Below, piece by piece: positions 55,002 through 63,677 of a DNA stretch of 64,000 nt (positions within the stretch are counted from its first letter, which is position 1; each line of letters begins with the position of its first letter). The notes under the pieces were generated by a model, which worked only from the letters and a program-made list of their open reading frames with translations, was not told the origin of the DNA and did not search any database. Position numbers and translations under genes: made by a program. The stretch comes from CAVRAZ01 sp963719135 (lineage in GTDB: Bacteria; Pseudomonadota; Gammaproteobacteria; DSM-19610): positions 1 to 64,000 of the forward strand of contig CAVRAZ010000004.1 of the NCBI GenBank assembly GCA_963719135.1, written 5' to 3'.

Positions 55002-55150
55002 GTGCACAATGATTATCTGCAGCAAATCGTGTCCTTACTAAAATTCAATCAGCCTGCCGACAAACAGATCCAAGTCATCGCCGACAACCTCTCGGCCCAC
55101 AAGACCCAGCGAGTCAAGGAATTCCTGGCGGCACACCCCAATGTTCATCT
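55002..55150 (+). pseudogene. IS630-family transposase fragment
   Basis: About 50 residues of a DDE_3-type transposase: HNDYLQQIVSLLKFNQPADK, then IQVIADNLSAHKTQRVKEFL and AAHPNVHL. The Asp-Asn-Ser-Ala-His block is the second catalytic site of IS630 transposases. The frame then runs into a C/T-rich repeat (CCCTCTCCCCAACCCTCTCC) of the kind scattered through many proteobacterial genomes. Confidence 0.8.
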
Positions 55151-55231
55151 GCCTTCGCCCTCTCCCCAACCCTCTCCCGCCGGGAGACGGGACTCATTGA
55201 ACGACAGCTCCACTTCGCCAGAGTTAACGTT

Positions 55232-55260
55232 GTAGGGGCGGGTCTGAGACCCGCCCCTAC
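55232..55260. repeat. Perfect 13-bp inverted repeat
   Basis: GTAGGGGCGGGTC, three bases TGA, then the exact reverse complement GACCCGCCCCTAC. It lies beside the IS630 fragment and a C/T-rich repeat. It has no T-run, so it resembles an interspersed palindromic repeat more than a terminator. Confidence 0.8.
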
Positions 55261-55316
55261 GTCACATCGGGATTAGGCGAGCGCCATTGCAGTTGCAACT
55301 TCCTTTTGTCTGTGCA

Positions 55317-55694
55317 TCACAACGACGAGGCACTGATAAAGTCGGCCAGCGCCTCGTCGAGTGCTTCCAATGCCGTACCCATTATGAGCCCGGCCTGCAT
55401 GTGATAGAGATCGAGCTGGCACGGCACCGGTTCGTGCAGTGCCGCGTTGTGACGGGTGGTGTCGAAGTCATGCCAGGCCAGTATCGGTAGGTCGTCCTGC
55501 GCGCTGTCCACGCACAGCCAGCCGTGATCTTCCACGATGACTTCAAGACAGCGGTGTCGCGGCAAGGATACCCGCACGGGTTGCGATGCGCGCCGCAGCG
55601 CCAGACGCGCGTGGTTGTAGCAATGCGCCTCGATGAGTTTCTGCATCGAGCGCAGCGGTGTGAGTTCCTGCAAGCGCCGCGTCATCGCATCCAT
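55317..55694 (-). CDS. Conserved-looking protein downstream of cbbX
   Basis: A 125-residue soluble protein starting 25 bases after the cbbX stop, so in the RuBisCO operon. Features: LRSMQKLIEAHCYNHARLAL, SLPRHRCLEVIVEDHGWLCV, ILAWHDFDTTRHNAALHEPV and PCQLDLYHMQAGLIMGTALE. No domain recognised. The beta-rich middle and amphipathic last helix look like a compact folded protein. Context suggests a role with RuBisCO or its activase, but that is inference. Confidence 0.7.
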   Translation of the reverse strand: MDAMTRRLQELTPLRSMQKLIEAHCYNHARLALRRASQPVRVSLPRHRCLEVIVEDHGWLCVDSAQDDLPILAWHDFDTTRHNAALHEPVPCQLDLYHMQAGLIMGTALEALDEALADFISASSL

Positions 55695-55719
55695 CGTTCA
55701 TACCCATGCAGTGATTCCG

Positions 55720-56676
55720 TTACCCCGCGCCGTCCGCCGCTTCATCGCCGTCCATATCCAGCGCTCCCTCCTGAAACACACGGCTGGCGCGAATGTCCTC
55801 TTCCTGCAGTGTCATCAGATCGATCTTGGTGAGATTCTTGCCGGTACTCGCGAACAGGCGATTGGCCTGGCGCAGGCGTGTGCGATCCAGCGCATTGCGC
55901 ACCGAGCGCGCGTTGGCGAAGTGCGGCAGCTTCATGCGCAGGGCGATGTATTCGCCGAAGGCGCTCTCGGCCGCCGGACTGAACCGATAGTTCTGTTCGG
56001 CCAGCATGAGCTTGGCGATCGCCAGCAGTTCCTCGGGTCGATAGTCCGGAAAATCGATGTGGTGCGCGATGCGTGAGCGCATGCCCGGGTTGCTGTGGAA
56101 GAACTTGTCCATGCGGTTTTTATAGCCGGCCAGGATCACCACCAGATCGTCGCGGTTGTTTTCCATCACCTGCAAGAGGATTTCGATGGACTCCTGTCCG
56201 TAGTCGCGTTCGTTCTCGGGCCGGTAGAGATAATAGGCCTCGTCGATGAACAGCACGCCGCCCATGGCCTTCTTGATGACCTCTTTGGTCTTGGGCGCGG
56301 TGTGACCGATGTATTGACCGACCAGGTCGTCACGGGTCACCGATACCAGATGACCTTCGCGCACGTAGCCGAGTCGATGCAGGATCTCCGCCATGCGCAT
56401 CGCGACCGTGGTCTTGCCGGTGCCGGGATTGCCGGTGAAACTCATGTGCAGCGTCGGCGTCACCGAGGTGAGCTGCATCTGCTTGCGCACGCGATCGACC
56501 AGCAGCAGCGCGGCGGTCTCGCGGATGCGGGTCTTGACCGGCTTGAGGCCGATCAGTTCGCGGTCCAGCTTGTCCAGGACTTCCTGGATGTTCGAATTAC
56601 GGAACTCGGCGCCGAGATCGACAGGCGTGTCGTCGGGCGGCACCGGGATGGGAATCTCGTGGCTATCGTCGTTCAT
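55720..56676 (-). CDS. cbbX: Red-type RuBisCO activase CbbX
   Basis: A 318-residue AAA+ ATPase that pulls inhibitory sugar phosphates out of red-type RuBisCO. The start at 56676 (MNDDSHEIPIPVPPDD) fits family length; a 16-codon longer frame does not. The Walker A motif is LHMSFTGNPGTGKTTVAMRM, and the pore loop YIGHTAPKTKEVIKKAMGG, Walker B GVLFIDEAYYLYRPENERDY and sensor ARSVRNALDRTRLRQANRL follow. The Walker A and GVLFIDEAYYLY blocks are CbbX/CfxQ hallmarks. It follows cbbS, as in other form IC operons. Confidence 0.96.
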   Translation of the reverse strand: MNDDSHEIPIPVPPDDTPVDLGAEFRNSNIQEVLDKLDRELIGLKPVKTRIRETAALLLVDRVRKQMQLTSVTPTLHMSFTGNPGTGKTTVAMRMAEILHRLGYVREGHLVSVTRDDLVGQYIGHTAPKTKEVIKKAMGGVLFIDEAYYLYRPENERDYGQESIEILLQVMENNRDDLVVILAGYKNRMDKFFHSNPGMRSRIAHHIDFPDYRPEELLAIAKLMLAEQNYRFSPAAESAFGEYIALRMKLPHFANARSVRNALDRTRLRQANRLFASTGKNLTKIDLMTLQEEDIRASRVFQEGALDMDGDEAADGAG

Positions 56677-56789
56677 GAAACCGTTCAGCCTCTGTAATCT
56701 ATAAATCCCTCGCCCCGGTTCCACGGGGCGAGGGGGACTTACTTTACGACTGACGACAGATCCGCCGGATCAACCGTCACTCTACTCCA

Positions 56790-57224
56790 TCAATACCGCT
56801 CACCTTCCGCCTTGTCGGTCGAATAGCTGTGAATGGTGTAACGGATCGAGCGACCGTCGGCCTCCTGCCGTACCAGACCGAAGCCAGGCTCTTGCTTCGG
56901 CCGGTTGACGATGAACGACATCGCCGGACTTTCATTGCCGCGATGTGAATTGAAGGCCATCACGCGGATGTAGTGGCTGGGAAAGGTCTTGCGGCAGTTG
57001 TTGATCTCCATGAGGATGCCCGCCGGGTCCTTGAGATCGAACATCGGCATGCCGAACATGTCCCAATAGGTGTTGCGCGGATGCGGATCGTCCGTGTATT
57101 CCACGCTGACCGCCCAACCGTTTTTCAGGGCGTACTTGATCTGCGCGGTGATCTGCTCGTCGGTCAGATCGGGCAGGAACGAGAACTGACCCTGTGTGAT
57201 GCGATTACCGAGATTGGTCATCAT
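56790..57224 (-). CDS. cbbS: RuBisCO small subunit, form IC
   Basis: A 144-residue small subunit that caps the L8S8 enzyme. Motifs: QGQFSFLPDLTDEQITAQIK, WAVSVEYTDDPHPRNTYWDM, FGMPMFDLKDPAGILMEINN and HYIRVMAFNSHRGNESPAMS. The C-terminal extension beyond FIVNRP (GFGLVRQEADGRSIRYTIHS...) forms the beta hairpin typical of red-type enzymes. Located 18 bases after cbbL. Confidence 0.97.
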   Translation of the reverse strand: MMTNLGNRITQGQFSFLPDLTDEQITAQIKYALKNGWAVSVEYTDDPHPRNTYWDMFGMPMFDLKDPAGILMEINNCRKTFPSHYIRVMAFNSHRGNESPAMSFIVNRPKQEPGFGLVRQEADGRSIRYTIHSYSTDKAEGERY

Positions 57225-57242
57225 GATGATAGCTCCTCGTGA

Positions 57243-58721
57243 TCAGTTGCTGGCGGTGGCCGTGGGTACGAAGTCCGCCGTGTCGGTGGATTCGTAGTTG
57301 AAGGTGATGTCCTTCCAGGTTTCGAGCGCGGCCTTCAGCGGCGAACACCACTTGGCGGCGGCCTCGAGAATCTGCGGACCTTCCTTCATGTAGTCGCGAC
57401 CTTCATTGCGTGCCATCACCATGGTTTCCAAGGCCACGCGGTTGGCGATCGCGCCGGCCTGGATGCCCATCGGGTGACCGATGGTGCCGCCGCCGAACTG
57501 CAGGATCACGTCTTCGCCGAGGTAGTGGAGCAGCTGATGCATCTGACCGGCGTGAATGCCTCCCGAGGCCACCGGCATGACCTTGTTGAGGGAGGCCCAG
57601 TCCTGTTCGAAGAACAGGCCGTTCTCCAGACTCACCGGCGTGTGTGTCTCGCGCAGTGTGTCGTAGAAACCCTTGATCATGAGCGGATCGCCTTCCAGCT
57701 TGCCGACCACGGTGCCGGCGTGAATGTGGTCCACGCCCGCCATGCGCATCCATTTGCAGATCACACGGAAGTTCATGCCGTGATTCTTCTGGCGCGAGTA
57801 GGTCGAATTGCCGGCGCGGTGCAGATGCAGAATCATGTCGTTCTTGCGCGCCCATTGCGCCATGGTCTGGATCGCGGTGTAGCCGATCACGAGATCGATC
57901 ATGACAATGGTCGAACCGAGGCTCTTGGCGAACTCGGCGCGTTCGATCATCTTGTCCATGGTGCCGGCGGTGACGTTGAGATAATGACCCTTCACCTCGC
58001 CGGTGGCCGCGGAGGCGCGGTTCACCGCTTCCATGCAATACAGGAACCGGTCGCGCCAGTGCATGAAGGGTTGCGAGTTGATGTTCTCGTCGTCCTTCAC
58101 GAAGTCGAGACCGCCTTTCAGCGCTTCGTACACCACGCGCCCGTAGTTGCGGCCGGACAGGCCGAGCTTGGGCTTGGTGGTGGCGCCGAGCAGCGGACGG
58201 CCGAATTTATCGAGACGCTCGCGTTCCACGATGATGCCGGTGGCTGGACCCTGGAAGGTCTTGAGATAGGCCACCGGCAGACGCATGTCTTCCAGGCGCA
58301 ACGCCTTGACCGCCTTGAAGCCGAACACGTTGCCGATAATCGATGCGGTGAGGTTGGCGATCGAGCCTTCTTCGAACAGGTCGAGGTCATAGGCGATGTA
58401 GGCGAAATACTGCGCCTCATTGTTGGTGCCGGGACCGGTGTTGGGCACCAGCTCGGAACGATAGGCCTTGGCGCGATACAACTCGCAGGCGGTCAGGCGA
58501 TCGGTCCATACCACGGTCCAGGTCGCGGTGGATGACTCGCCCGCGACCGCCGCCGCGGCCTCCTCGTGATCGACACCGGGTTGCGGGGTGATGCGGAACA
58601 GCACGATGACATCGGTATCCTTGGGTTTGTAATCCGGTTCCCAGTAACCCATTTTTTTGTAGGGAATGACGCCGGACTTGTAACGTTCCTTGCCTTCACT
58701 CAGCGTTTGTGACGTGCTCAT
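57243..58721 (-). CDS. cbbL: RuBisCO large subunit, form IC (red-type)
   Basis: A 492-residue carboxylase of the Calvin cycle that adds CO2 to ribulose-1,5-bisphosphate. The ATG at 58721 has GGAGG upstream. Catalytic parts are intact: LLGATTKPKLGLSGRNYGRV, GGLDFVKDDENINSQPFMHW with the carbamylated Lys and the Mg ligands Asp-Asp-Glu, HAGTVVGKLEGDP with loop-6 Lys, and FGGGTIGHPMGIQAGA at the phosphate site. The N-terminus (GVIPYKKMGYWEPDYKPKDT) is typical of form IC. First gene of cbbLSX. Confidence 0.98.
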   Translation of the reverse strand: MSTSQTLSEGKERYKSGVIPYKKMGYWEPDYKPKDTDVIVLFRITPQPGVDHEEAAAAVAGESSTATWTVVWTDRLTACELYRAKAYRSELVPNTGPGTNNEAQYFAYIAYDLDLFEEGSIANLTASIIGNVFGFKAVKALRLEDMRLPVAYLKTFQGPATGIIVERERLDKFGRPLLGATTKPKLGLSGRNYGRVVYEALKGGLDFVKDDENINSQPFMHWRDRFLYCMEAVNRASAATGEVKGHYLNVTAGTMDKMIERAEFAKSLGSTIVMIDLVIGYTAIQTMAQWARKNDMILHLHRAGNSTYSRQKNHGMNFRVICKWMRMAGVDHIHAGTVVGKLEGDPLMIKGFYDTLRETHTPVSLENGLFFEQDWASLNKVMPVASGGIHAGQMHQLLHYLGEDVILQFGGGTIGHPMGIQAGAIANRVALETMVMARNEGRDYMKEGPQILEAAAKWCSPLKAALETWKDITFNYESTDTADFVPTATASN

Positions 58722-58949
58722 GACAGCCTCCGAACAGTAGATGATTAACCGTCGCAACGGTCTTGGCCCGATCCATGTCGGCCATACGGATTTGCCCCGC
58801 CGGTCGAGCCGTTTGCAATACGGGAGTGAGGATGCCGTCGGCGAAGCATAAATGACAGTCAGTTGTTTCTATTGTAAGGATCGACTATCGTCTATCCATA
58901 CCCACCGGCATCCGTACCGGATCGCGACCACCAACGTGGAGTCACACGC
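58722..58949. promoter_or_regulatory. Divergent cbbL-cbbR promoter region with CbbR-like site
   Basis: The 228 bases between the divergent cbbL and cbbR genes are the expected CbbR target. At 58849-58861 the sequence TAAATGACAGTCA fits the CbbR consensus TNA-N7-TNA and the LysR T-N11-A rule. A partial third half-site follows seven bases later (CTA). CbbR would bind here, repress its own gene and activate cbbLSX when Calvin-cycle metabolites signal. The site is matched by eye only. Confidence 0.6.
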
Positions 58950-59957
58950 ATGCGACATTCGACATTTCGCCAACTGGAAGTCTTCGAAGCCCTCGCCCGC
59001 CACGGCAGCTTCACGCGCGCCGCCGAAGAACTGTTTCTGACGCAACCGACCGCCAGCATGCAGATCAAGAAACTCAGCGCCACGATCGGCCTGCCGCTCT
59101 ACGAACAACTCGGCAAACGCATCTTTCTCACCGACGCCGGGCGTGCGCTGCAAGCCACCTGCCGCGAGATCTTCAGCGTGCTGGACCGCTTCGAGATGCA
59201 GGTGTCGGACATGAAGGGCCTGAAGCAGGGCAAGCTGCGGCTGGCGGTCATCACCACCGCGAAATATTTTGCGCCGCGACTGCTGGGGAAATTCTGCGAG
59301 CAATATCCCGGTGTCGACGTCACGCTCAAGGTCAGCAACCGCGAGCGGATACTGGAACGCCTCAACGACAACCAGGACGATCTGTATATCCTGGGTCAAC
59401 CGCCGGAGGGATTGGAGGCGGTCACCGAACCGTTCATGGAAAATCTGATGGTGGTGCTGGCTCCGAACAATCATCCGCTGGTCGGCAAGCGCAACATCCC
59501 GCTGGCACGACTGGCCAAGGAACCCTTCATCATGCGCGAGCCCGGTTCCGGCACGCGCATGGCGGTGGAGCGTCTGTTCCACGAACACCGTCTGCCTATC
59601 AAGGTGCGCATGGAACTGGGCAGCAACGAGGCCATCAAGCAGGCCATTGTCGGCGGACTCGGCGTGTCGGTGCTGTCACGGCACACGCTGGCGCTGGATG
59701 CGGCGATGGGGCAACTCGCGACACTCGATGTGCGGCACTTCCCGATCCGCCGCCAGTGGCATGCGGCCTATCCCGCAGGCAAGCAACTCTCCGTGGTGGC
59801 ACAGACCTTCCTCGACTATCTGCGCAGCGCAACCGAAATGATGCAAGACATTCCCTGTCACCAAACGACACAGAAAGTCGCCGGCCCGCCGATCACGCCG
59901 CCACCCGCCGCAATGAAACGCAAGTCGCGCGGCACAACCCGCAAGAGTTCCCGGTAA
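58950..59957 (+). CDS. cbbR: LysR-family regulator of the RuBisCO operon
   Basis: A 335-residue transcription factor. The N-terminal helix-turn-helix is RHSTFRQLEVFEALARHGSF, TRAAEELFLTQPTASMQIKK, LSATIGLPLYEQLGKRIFLT. The effector domain follows (GKLRLAVITTAKYFAPRLLG; LAKEPFIMREPGSGTRMAVE), with the GSGTR loop that binds ligand. The last 30 residues are basic and Pro-rich (ITPPPAAMKRKSRGTTRKSS) and are longer than usual. Divergent position to cbbL is the classic CbbR arrangement. Confidence 0.95.
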   Translation: MRHSTFRQLEVFEALARHGSFTRAAEELFLTQPTASMQIKKLSATIGLPLYEQLGKRIFLTDAGRALQATCREIFSVLDRFEMQVSDMKGLKQGKLRLAVITTAKYFAPRLLGKFCEQYPGVDVTLKVSNRERILERLNDNQDDLYILGQPPEGLEAVTEPFMENLMVVLAPNNHPLVGKRNIPLARLAKEPFIMREPGSGTRMAVERLFHEHRLPIKVRMELGSNEAIKQAIVGGLGVSVLSRHTLALDAAMGQLATLDVRHFPIRRQWHAAYPAGKQLSVVAQTFLDYLRSATEMMQDIPCHQTTQKVAGPPITPPPAAMKRKSRGTTRKSSR

Positions 59958-59976
59958 CCGGGTTCACACCCGCGCT

Positions 59977-60094
59977 TCAGCGCTGACCGTAGGATTTGAG
60001 CTTGCGGTACAGCGTGCGCTCGCTGATGCCGAGCAGCCCGGCGGCCTGGCGGCGGTTGCCGTTGCAACGTTGCATCATCTCGGTGATCCCGTGC
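59977..60094 (-). pseudogene. Fis-type DNA-binding tail of a sigma-54 activator, truncated
   Basis: About 38 residues ending in a stop: GITEMMQRCNGNRRQAAGLL then GISERTLYRKLKSYGQR. This is the C-terminal Fis-like helix-turn-helix of NtrC-family response regulators. Everything upstream (receiver and AAA+ domains) is missing; the frame breaks near 60095 where AT-rich unrelated DNA begins. It was not a full gene in its present form. Confidence 0.85.
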
Positions 60095-60408
60095 GGTCAA
60101 AAAACTCATCCGTATGGAGATATCAACATCTTAACATCGATTGTCCGTGTCACAATGCCTTTGTGTCCTGCCTCAGATGAAGCTTACCATTGGCTGATTA
60201 TTTGAGTTGGCGGTGGGTGATCATATGGATTGGGTGCGTATTCTGGCCTACATTACCGGGACAGTGGATCAGGAACTCCTGTTGCGTAATGAATATCTTC
60301 TATCCGGATTTACGCGGAAGGCACAAGCCTGTACAGGAACAAAAAGCCCCTGGTTATACGATCTATCAAGGGTTATGCGGCAGAACTTGGACTACTCGGG
60401 AAGCCTCG
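60095..60408 (+). pseudogene. Transposase/integrase N-terminal fragment in junction DNA beside mnmE
   Basis: A plus-strand ATG at 60225 encodes MDWVRILAYITGTVDQELLL then RNEYL, the familiar N-terminus of an integrase-core transposase; similarity stops near 60300. The rest of this 314-base stretch shows no gene and ends at the mnmE stop codon. It marks the right edge of the accessory block between mnmG and mnmE. Confidence 0.7.
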
Positions 60409-61776
60409 CTATTTTCCGATACAGAAACTCGCGAAGATCTCGCTCAGCAGGTCGTCGCTGGTAAAGGCGCCGGTGATTTCGCCCAGGCTGTTCTGTGCCT
60501 GGCGCAATTCCTCGGCCAGCAGTTCACCGGCGCGGTAACGCTCGAGGGCGTCGATGCCAGCGCACACCTGCGCGTGCCCACGCCGCAGCGCGTCCAGGTG
60601 GCGGCGCCGGGCACTGATGCCGCCCGTCGGATTTTCCTGGTAACCGGCCACCGCTTTCAGGTGTTCGCGCAAGTCCTCAAGACCCGCGCCGGTTCTCGCC
60701 GACAGCGCGAGTTCGACGGGTTCGTCATTTCGGCGCAACCCGACGCCGCCGGTGAGATCGACCTTGTTGAATATCAGCGTGCGCGGCAGCGTCTCGGGCA
60801 GCCGGTTCAGAATCGTCTGGTCCGCCGCCTGAAAACCTTGCTGATCGTCGATCACCAGCAGCACGCGATCGGCCGCTTCGATCTGCGCCCAGGCACGTCT
60901 TATCCCTTCGCGTTCGATCGGATCGTCGCTGTCGCGCAGGCCGGCGGTGTCGATCAGGTGCAGCGGCATACCGTCGATCTGGATCTGTTCGCGCAGGTAA
61001 TCGCGCGTGGTGCCGGGCAACTCGGTGACGATGGCGGTGTCGCGGCCGGCCAGCGCGTTGAGCAGGCTCGACTTGCCGGCGTTGGGTCGTCCGGCGATCA
61101 CCAGCGTCATGCCCTCGTGCAACAGGCAGCCCTGGCGCGCCTGTCTGAACAGTTCGTCGAATGCATGCTCGATGTCGGCGAGCTGGCCGCGCACCTGGCC
61201 GTCGCCCAGGAAATCGATTTCTTCTTCCGGGAAATCGATTGCGGCCTCGACGTAAACGCGCAGTTGGATCAGTTGCCCGACCAGCGCTTGTATCTGTTCC
61301 GAAAACACGCCCTGCAGCGAACGCGCGGCGGCGCGCGCCGCCTGCTGCGTGGCGCTGTCGATGAGGTCGGCGATGGCCTCGGCCTGCACGAGATCCAGCT
61401 TGTCGTTGAGAAACGCGCGTTCGGAAAATTCGCCCGGACGCGCCTGGCGCACACCGAGCGAGAGCAGGGCGCCCAACAGCATGTCCATGACCACCGGCCC
61501 GCCGTGCCCATGCAGCTCCAGCACATGTTCGCCGGTGAACGAATGAGGGGCTGGAAAGTAGAGCACCAGCCCTTCGTCGAGCAGTTCGCCACGTTCGTCG
61601 CGCAGACGATGCAGCTCGGCGACGCGCGGCGCCGGCAGCCGGCCGAGCAGCCGTTGCGCCAGCGCGGGGACACCGGCGCCCGAGACACGAATGACGCCCA
61701 CGCCACCGCGGCCGGGCGGTGTGGCGATCGCGGCGATGGTGTCGTTCGGGGAATTCAAGCGATTGCCCGGTGGCAA
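60409..61776 (-). CDS. mnmE: tRNA modification GTPase MnmE
   Basis: A 455-residue GTPase (TrmE) that with MnmG modifies U34 of tRNA. The N-terminal formyl-THF domain reads DTIAAIATPPGRGGVGVIRV, and GEFSERAFLNDKLDLVQAEA is the conserved link. The inserted G domain has GRPNAGKSSLLNALAGRDTA with TDLPGTTRD-like VTELPGTTRDYLREQ, and the C-terminus ends with the catalytic CIGK. No ATG is available at the start; TTG at 61776 or 61758 could serve. Confidence 0.96.
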   Translation of the reverse strand: MPPGNRLNSPNDTIAAIATPPGRGGVGVIRVSGAGVPALAQRLLGRLPAPRVAELHRLRDERGELLDEGLVLYFPAPHSFTGEHVLELHGHGGPVVMDMLLGALLSLGVRQARPGEFSERAFLNDKLDLVQAEAIADLIDSATQQAARAAARSLQGVFSEQIQALVGQLIQLRVYVEAAIDFPEEEIDFLGDGQVRGQLADIEHAFDELFRQARQGCLLHEGMTLVIAGRPNAGKSSLLNALAGRDTAIVTELPGTTRDYLREQIQIDGMPLHLIDTAGLRDSDDPIEREGIRRAWAQIEAADRVLLVIDDQQGFQAADQTILNRLPETLPRTLIFNKVDLTGGVGLRRNDEPVELALSARTGAGLEDLREHLKAVAGYQENPTGGISARRRHLDALRRGHAQVCAGIDALERYRAGELLAEELRQAQNSLGEITGAFTSDDLLSEIFASFCIGK

Positions 61777-61807
61777 TGGCAGCCGGGTGACGGCCGCCGA
61801 TACGCGG

Positions 61808-63454
61808 TCAGCGCGCGGCCGCTTCCACGCGCCGGGTGATCACCCATTGCTGTGTAATCGAGAGCGCGTTGTTCACCACCCAGTACAGCACCAGACCGGA
61901 CGGGAAGAACGCGAAGAACACCGTGAAAACGACCGGCAGAACCATCATCACCTTGGCCTGTACCGGGTCCATGGGCGCGGGGTTGAGCTTTTGCTGAATC
62001 AGCATGGTCACGCCCATGATCAGCGGCAGCACGAAGTAGGGGTCGGCGCTGGAAAGGTCTTTCAGCCAGAACACAAAGGGCGCCTGGCGCAACTCGACGC
62101 TTTCGAGCAGCACCCAGTACAACGCGATGAATACCGGTATCTGCACGACGATCGGCAGACAGCCGCCGAGCGGATTGATCTTCTCGGTCTTGTACAACTC
62201 CATCATCGCCTGGTTGAGGCGTTGCTTGTCGTCGCCGTAGCGTTCCTTCAACGCCTTAAGCCGCGGCGCCAGCTTGCGCATGTTGGCCATCGACTTATAA
62301 CTGTGTTCCGAGAGCTTGAAGAACGCCAGCTTGATCAACAGCGTCAGCAGCACGATTGACCAGCCCCAGTTCCCGACGATGCCGTGAATCTTTTCCAGCA
62401 GCCAGAACAGCGGCTGCGACAGGAACGTGAGTCTGCCGTAGTCGACCGTGAGTTCCAGCCCGGGCGCCACTGCGGCCAGTTTGTCCTGCAACTTGGGCCC
62501 CGCGTAGAGCCGCATGGGCAGCGTGGTCTGTTGGCCGGGCGCGATGGTCGTCTGCGGACCCATGAGTCCCAGAACGTACCGGTTGTCGTTCAGCGCGCGA
62601 CTGTAGAAATGATCCATGTCGTTTGCCGGCGGAATCCAGGCCGCGAAGAAATAGTGCTGAACCATGGCGGCCCAGCCGCCCTGAATATCGCGCTTCAGGT
62701 CGTTTTCCTTCATGTCCGCGAATTTGATTTTCTGGTACTTGTCTTCCGGACTGTAGATGACACCGCCGGTATAGACGCGCGAGGCGACCGCGGAACGGCT
62801 GGATTTCTTTTCGGGTTCGCTGCGCTGCAATTGATCGTAGGGCCGCACCGTCAGCGCGTCGCCGCTCTTGTTGTCGATGGCCATATCGACGGCGATCACG
62901 TAGCTGCCGCGCCGGAAGTGGTAGGTCTTGACCAGCGTGACACTGGTACCGCTGTCCCAGTACAGCGGGACGTCCAGCGTATCGGCGCCAGTGGCCATAC
63001 GGAATTCTGTCTGGTCCGCGCGATAGATCGCGTGGTGGGTCGGTTCATCGGCGCCGCCGGTGCGCACGCCCGACTGCAGCACGAACAGATCGGTGCCTGT
63101 GTCGGTCAACAGGCGGAACGGCGGGCTGTCGGCTTTCGTCGTTTCCGGATAGGCCAGCAGGTCGAGGATGCGCAGGTCGCCGCCGCGCGTGTCGATTTCA
63201 CCGCGCAGCAGGTCGGTTTCAACGGTGATGCGCTGGCCGCTTTCCAGCGCCTGCGCAGGCGGTGCCGACGGCGGAGGACCGGCGGGAATATCTTCGCCCG
63301 TCGGGGGGGCAGCTTCGCCGGCGGCGGCTGGTTGTTCCTGCTGCGCCGTCGCGGCCGGTTGAGACTTGGGGCCATAGTCCTGCATCCAGGCCTGCCAGAT
63401 CATCAGGAACAGGAAAGACAGTGCAATGAACAGCAGCAGGCGCGGATTATCCAT
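61808..63454 (-). CDS. yidC: Membrane protein insertase YidC
   Basis: A 548-residue inner-membrane insertase that helps proteins such as AtpE and AtpB enter the bilayer. The first helix is PRLLLFIALSFLFLMIWQAW, followed by a Pro/Ala/Glu-rich linker and the large periplasmic beta domain of gammaproteobacterial YidC (residues about 75-340). The conserved insertase core has WGWSIVLLTLLIKLAFFKLS, SYKSMANMRKLAPRLKALKE and LNQAMMELYKTEKINPLGGC then LPIVVQIPVFIALYWVLLES. Overlaps yidD by eight bases. Confidence 0.97.
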   Translation of the reverse strand: MDNPRLLLFIALSFLFLMIWQAWMQDYGPKSQPAATAQQEQPAAAGEAAPPTGEDIPAGPPPSAPPAQALESGQRITVETDLLRGEIDTRGGDLRILDLLAYPETTKADSPPFRLLTDTGTDLFVLQSGVRTGGADEPTHHAIYRADQTEFRMATGADTLDVPLYWDSGTSVTLVKTYHFRRGSYVIAVDMAIDNKSGDALTVRPYDQLQRSEPEKKSSRSAVASRVYTGGVIYSPEDKYQKIKFADMKENDLKRDIQGGWAAMVQHYFFAAWIPPANDMDHFYSRALNDNRYVLGLMGPQTTIAPGQQTTLPMRLYAGPKLQDKLAAVAPGLELTVDYGRLTFLSQPLFWLLEKIHGIVGNWGWSIVLLTLLIKLAFFKLSEHSYKSMANMRKLAPRLKALKERYGDDKQRLNQAMMELYKTEKINPLGGCLPIVVQIPVFIALYWVLLESVELRQAPFVFWLKDLSSADPYFVLPLIMGVTMLIQQKLNPAPMDPVQAKVMMVLPVVFTVFFAFFPSGLVLYWVVNNALSITQQWVITRRVEAAAR

Positions 63455-63677
63455 GGTGGTGATGTTTCTCCGGCACCGGGTCGATGCCGCCTTCGTGCCA
63501 GGGATGGCAGCGTCCGAGCCGTCGGAGCGTCAGATACAGTCCCTTGCCGACACCGAAACGCTCGACCGCCGTCCGGCCGTACTCCGAGCACGAGGGATAA
63601 AAGCGGCAGTGGCTGCCCAGCCAGGGGCTGATCAGCCAGCGGTAACCATCGATAAGCAGCAGAATCAATCGACGCAT
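63447..63677 (-). CDS. yidD: Membrane protein insertion efficiency factor YidD
   Basis: A 76-residue membrane-associated protein. The pattern LLLIDGYRWLISPWLGSHCR, FYPSCSEYGRTAVERFGVGK, LTLRRLGRCHPWHEGGIDPV is the YidD signature with its three conserved Cys. It overlaps rnpA at its start and yidC at its end, the classic rnpA-yidD-yidC arrangement. Confidence 0.96.
   Translation of the reverse strand: MRRLILLLIDGYRWLISPWLGSHCRFYPSCSEYGRTAVERFGVGKGLYLTLRRLGRCHPWHEGGIDPVPEKHHHHG

Noticed and set aside
60190..61839. 549-codon plus-strand frame opposite mnmE
   Set aside because: Shadow of mnmE; only the fragment starting at 60225 in another frame shows family similarity.
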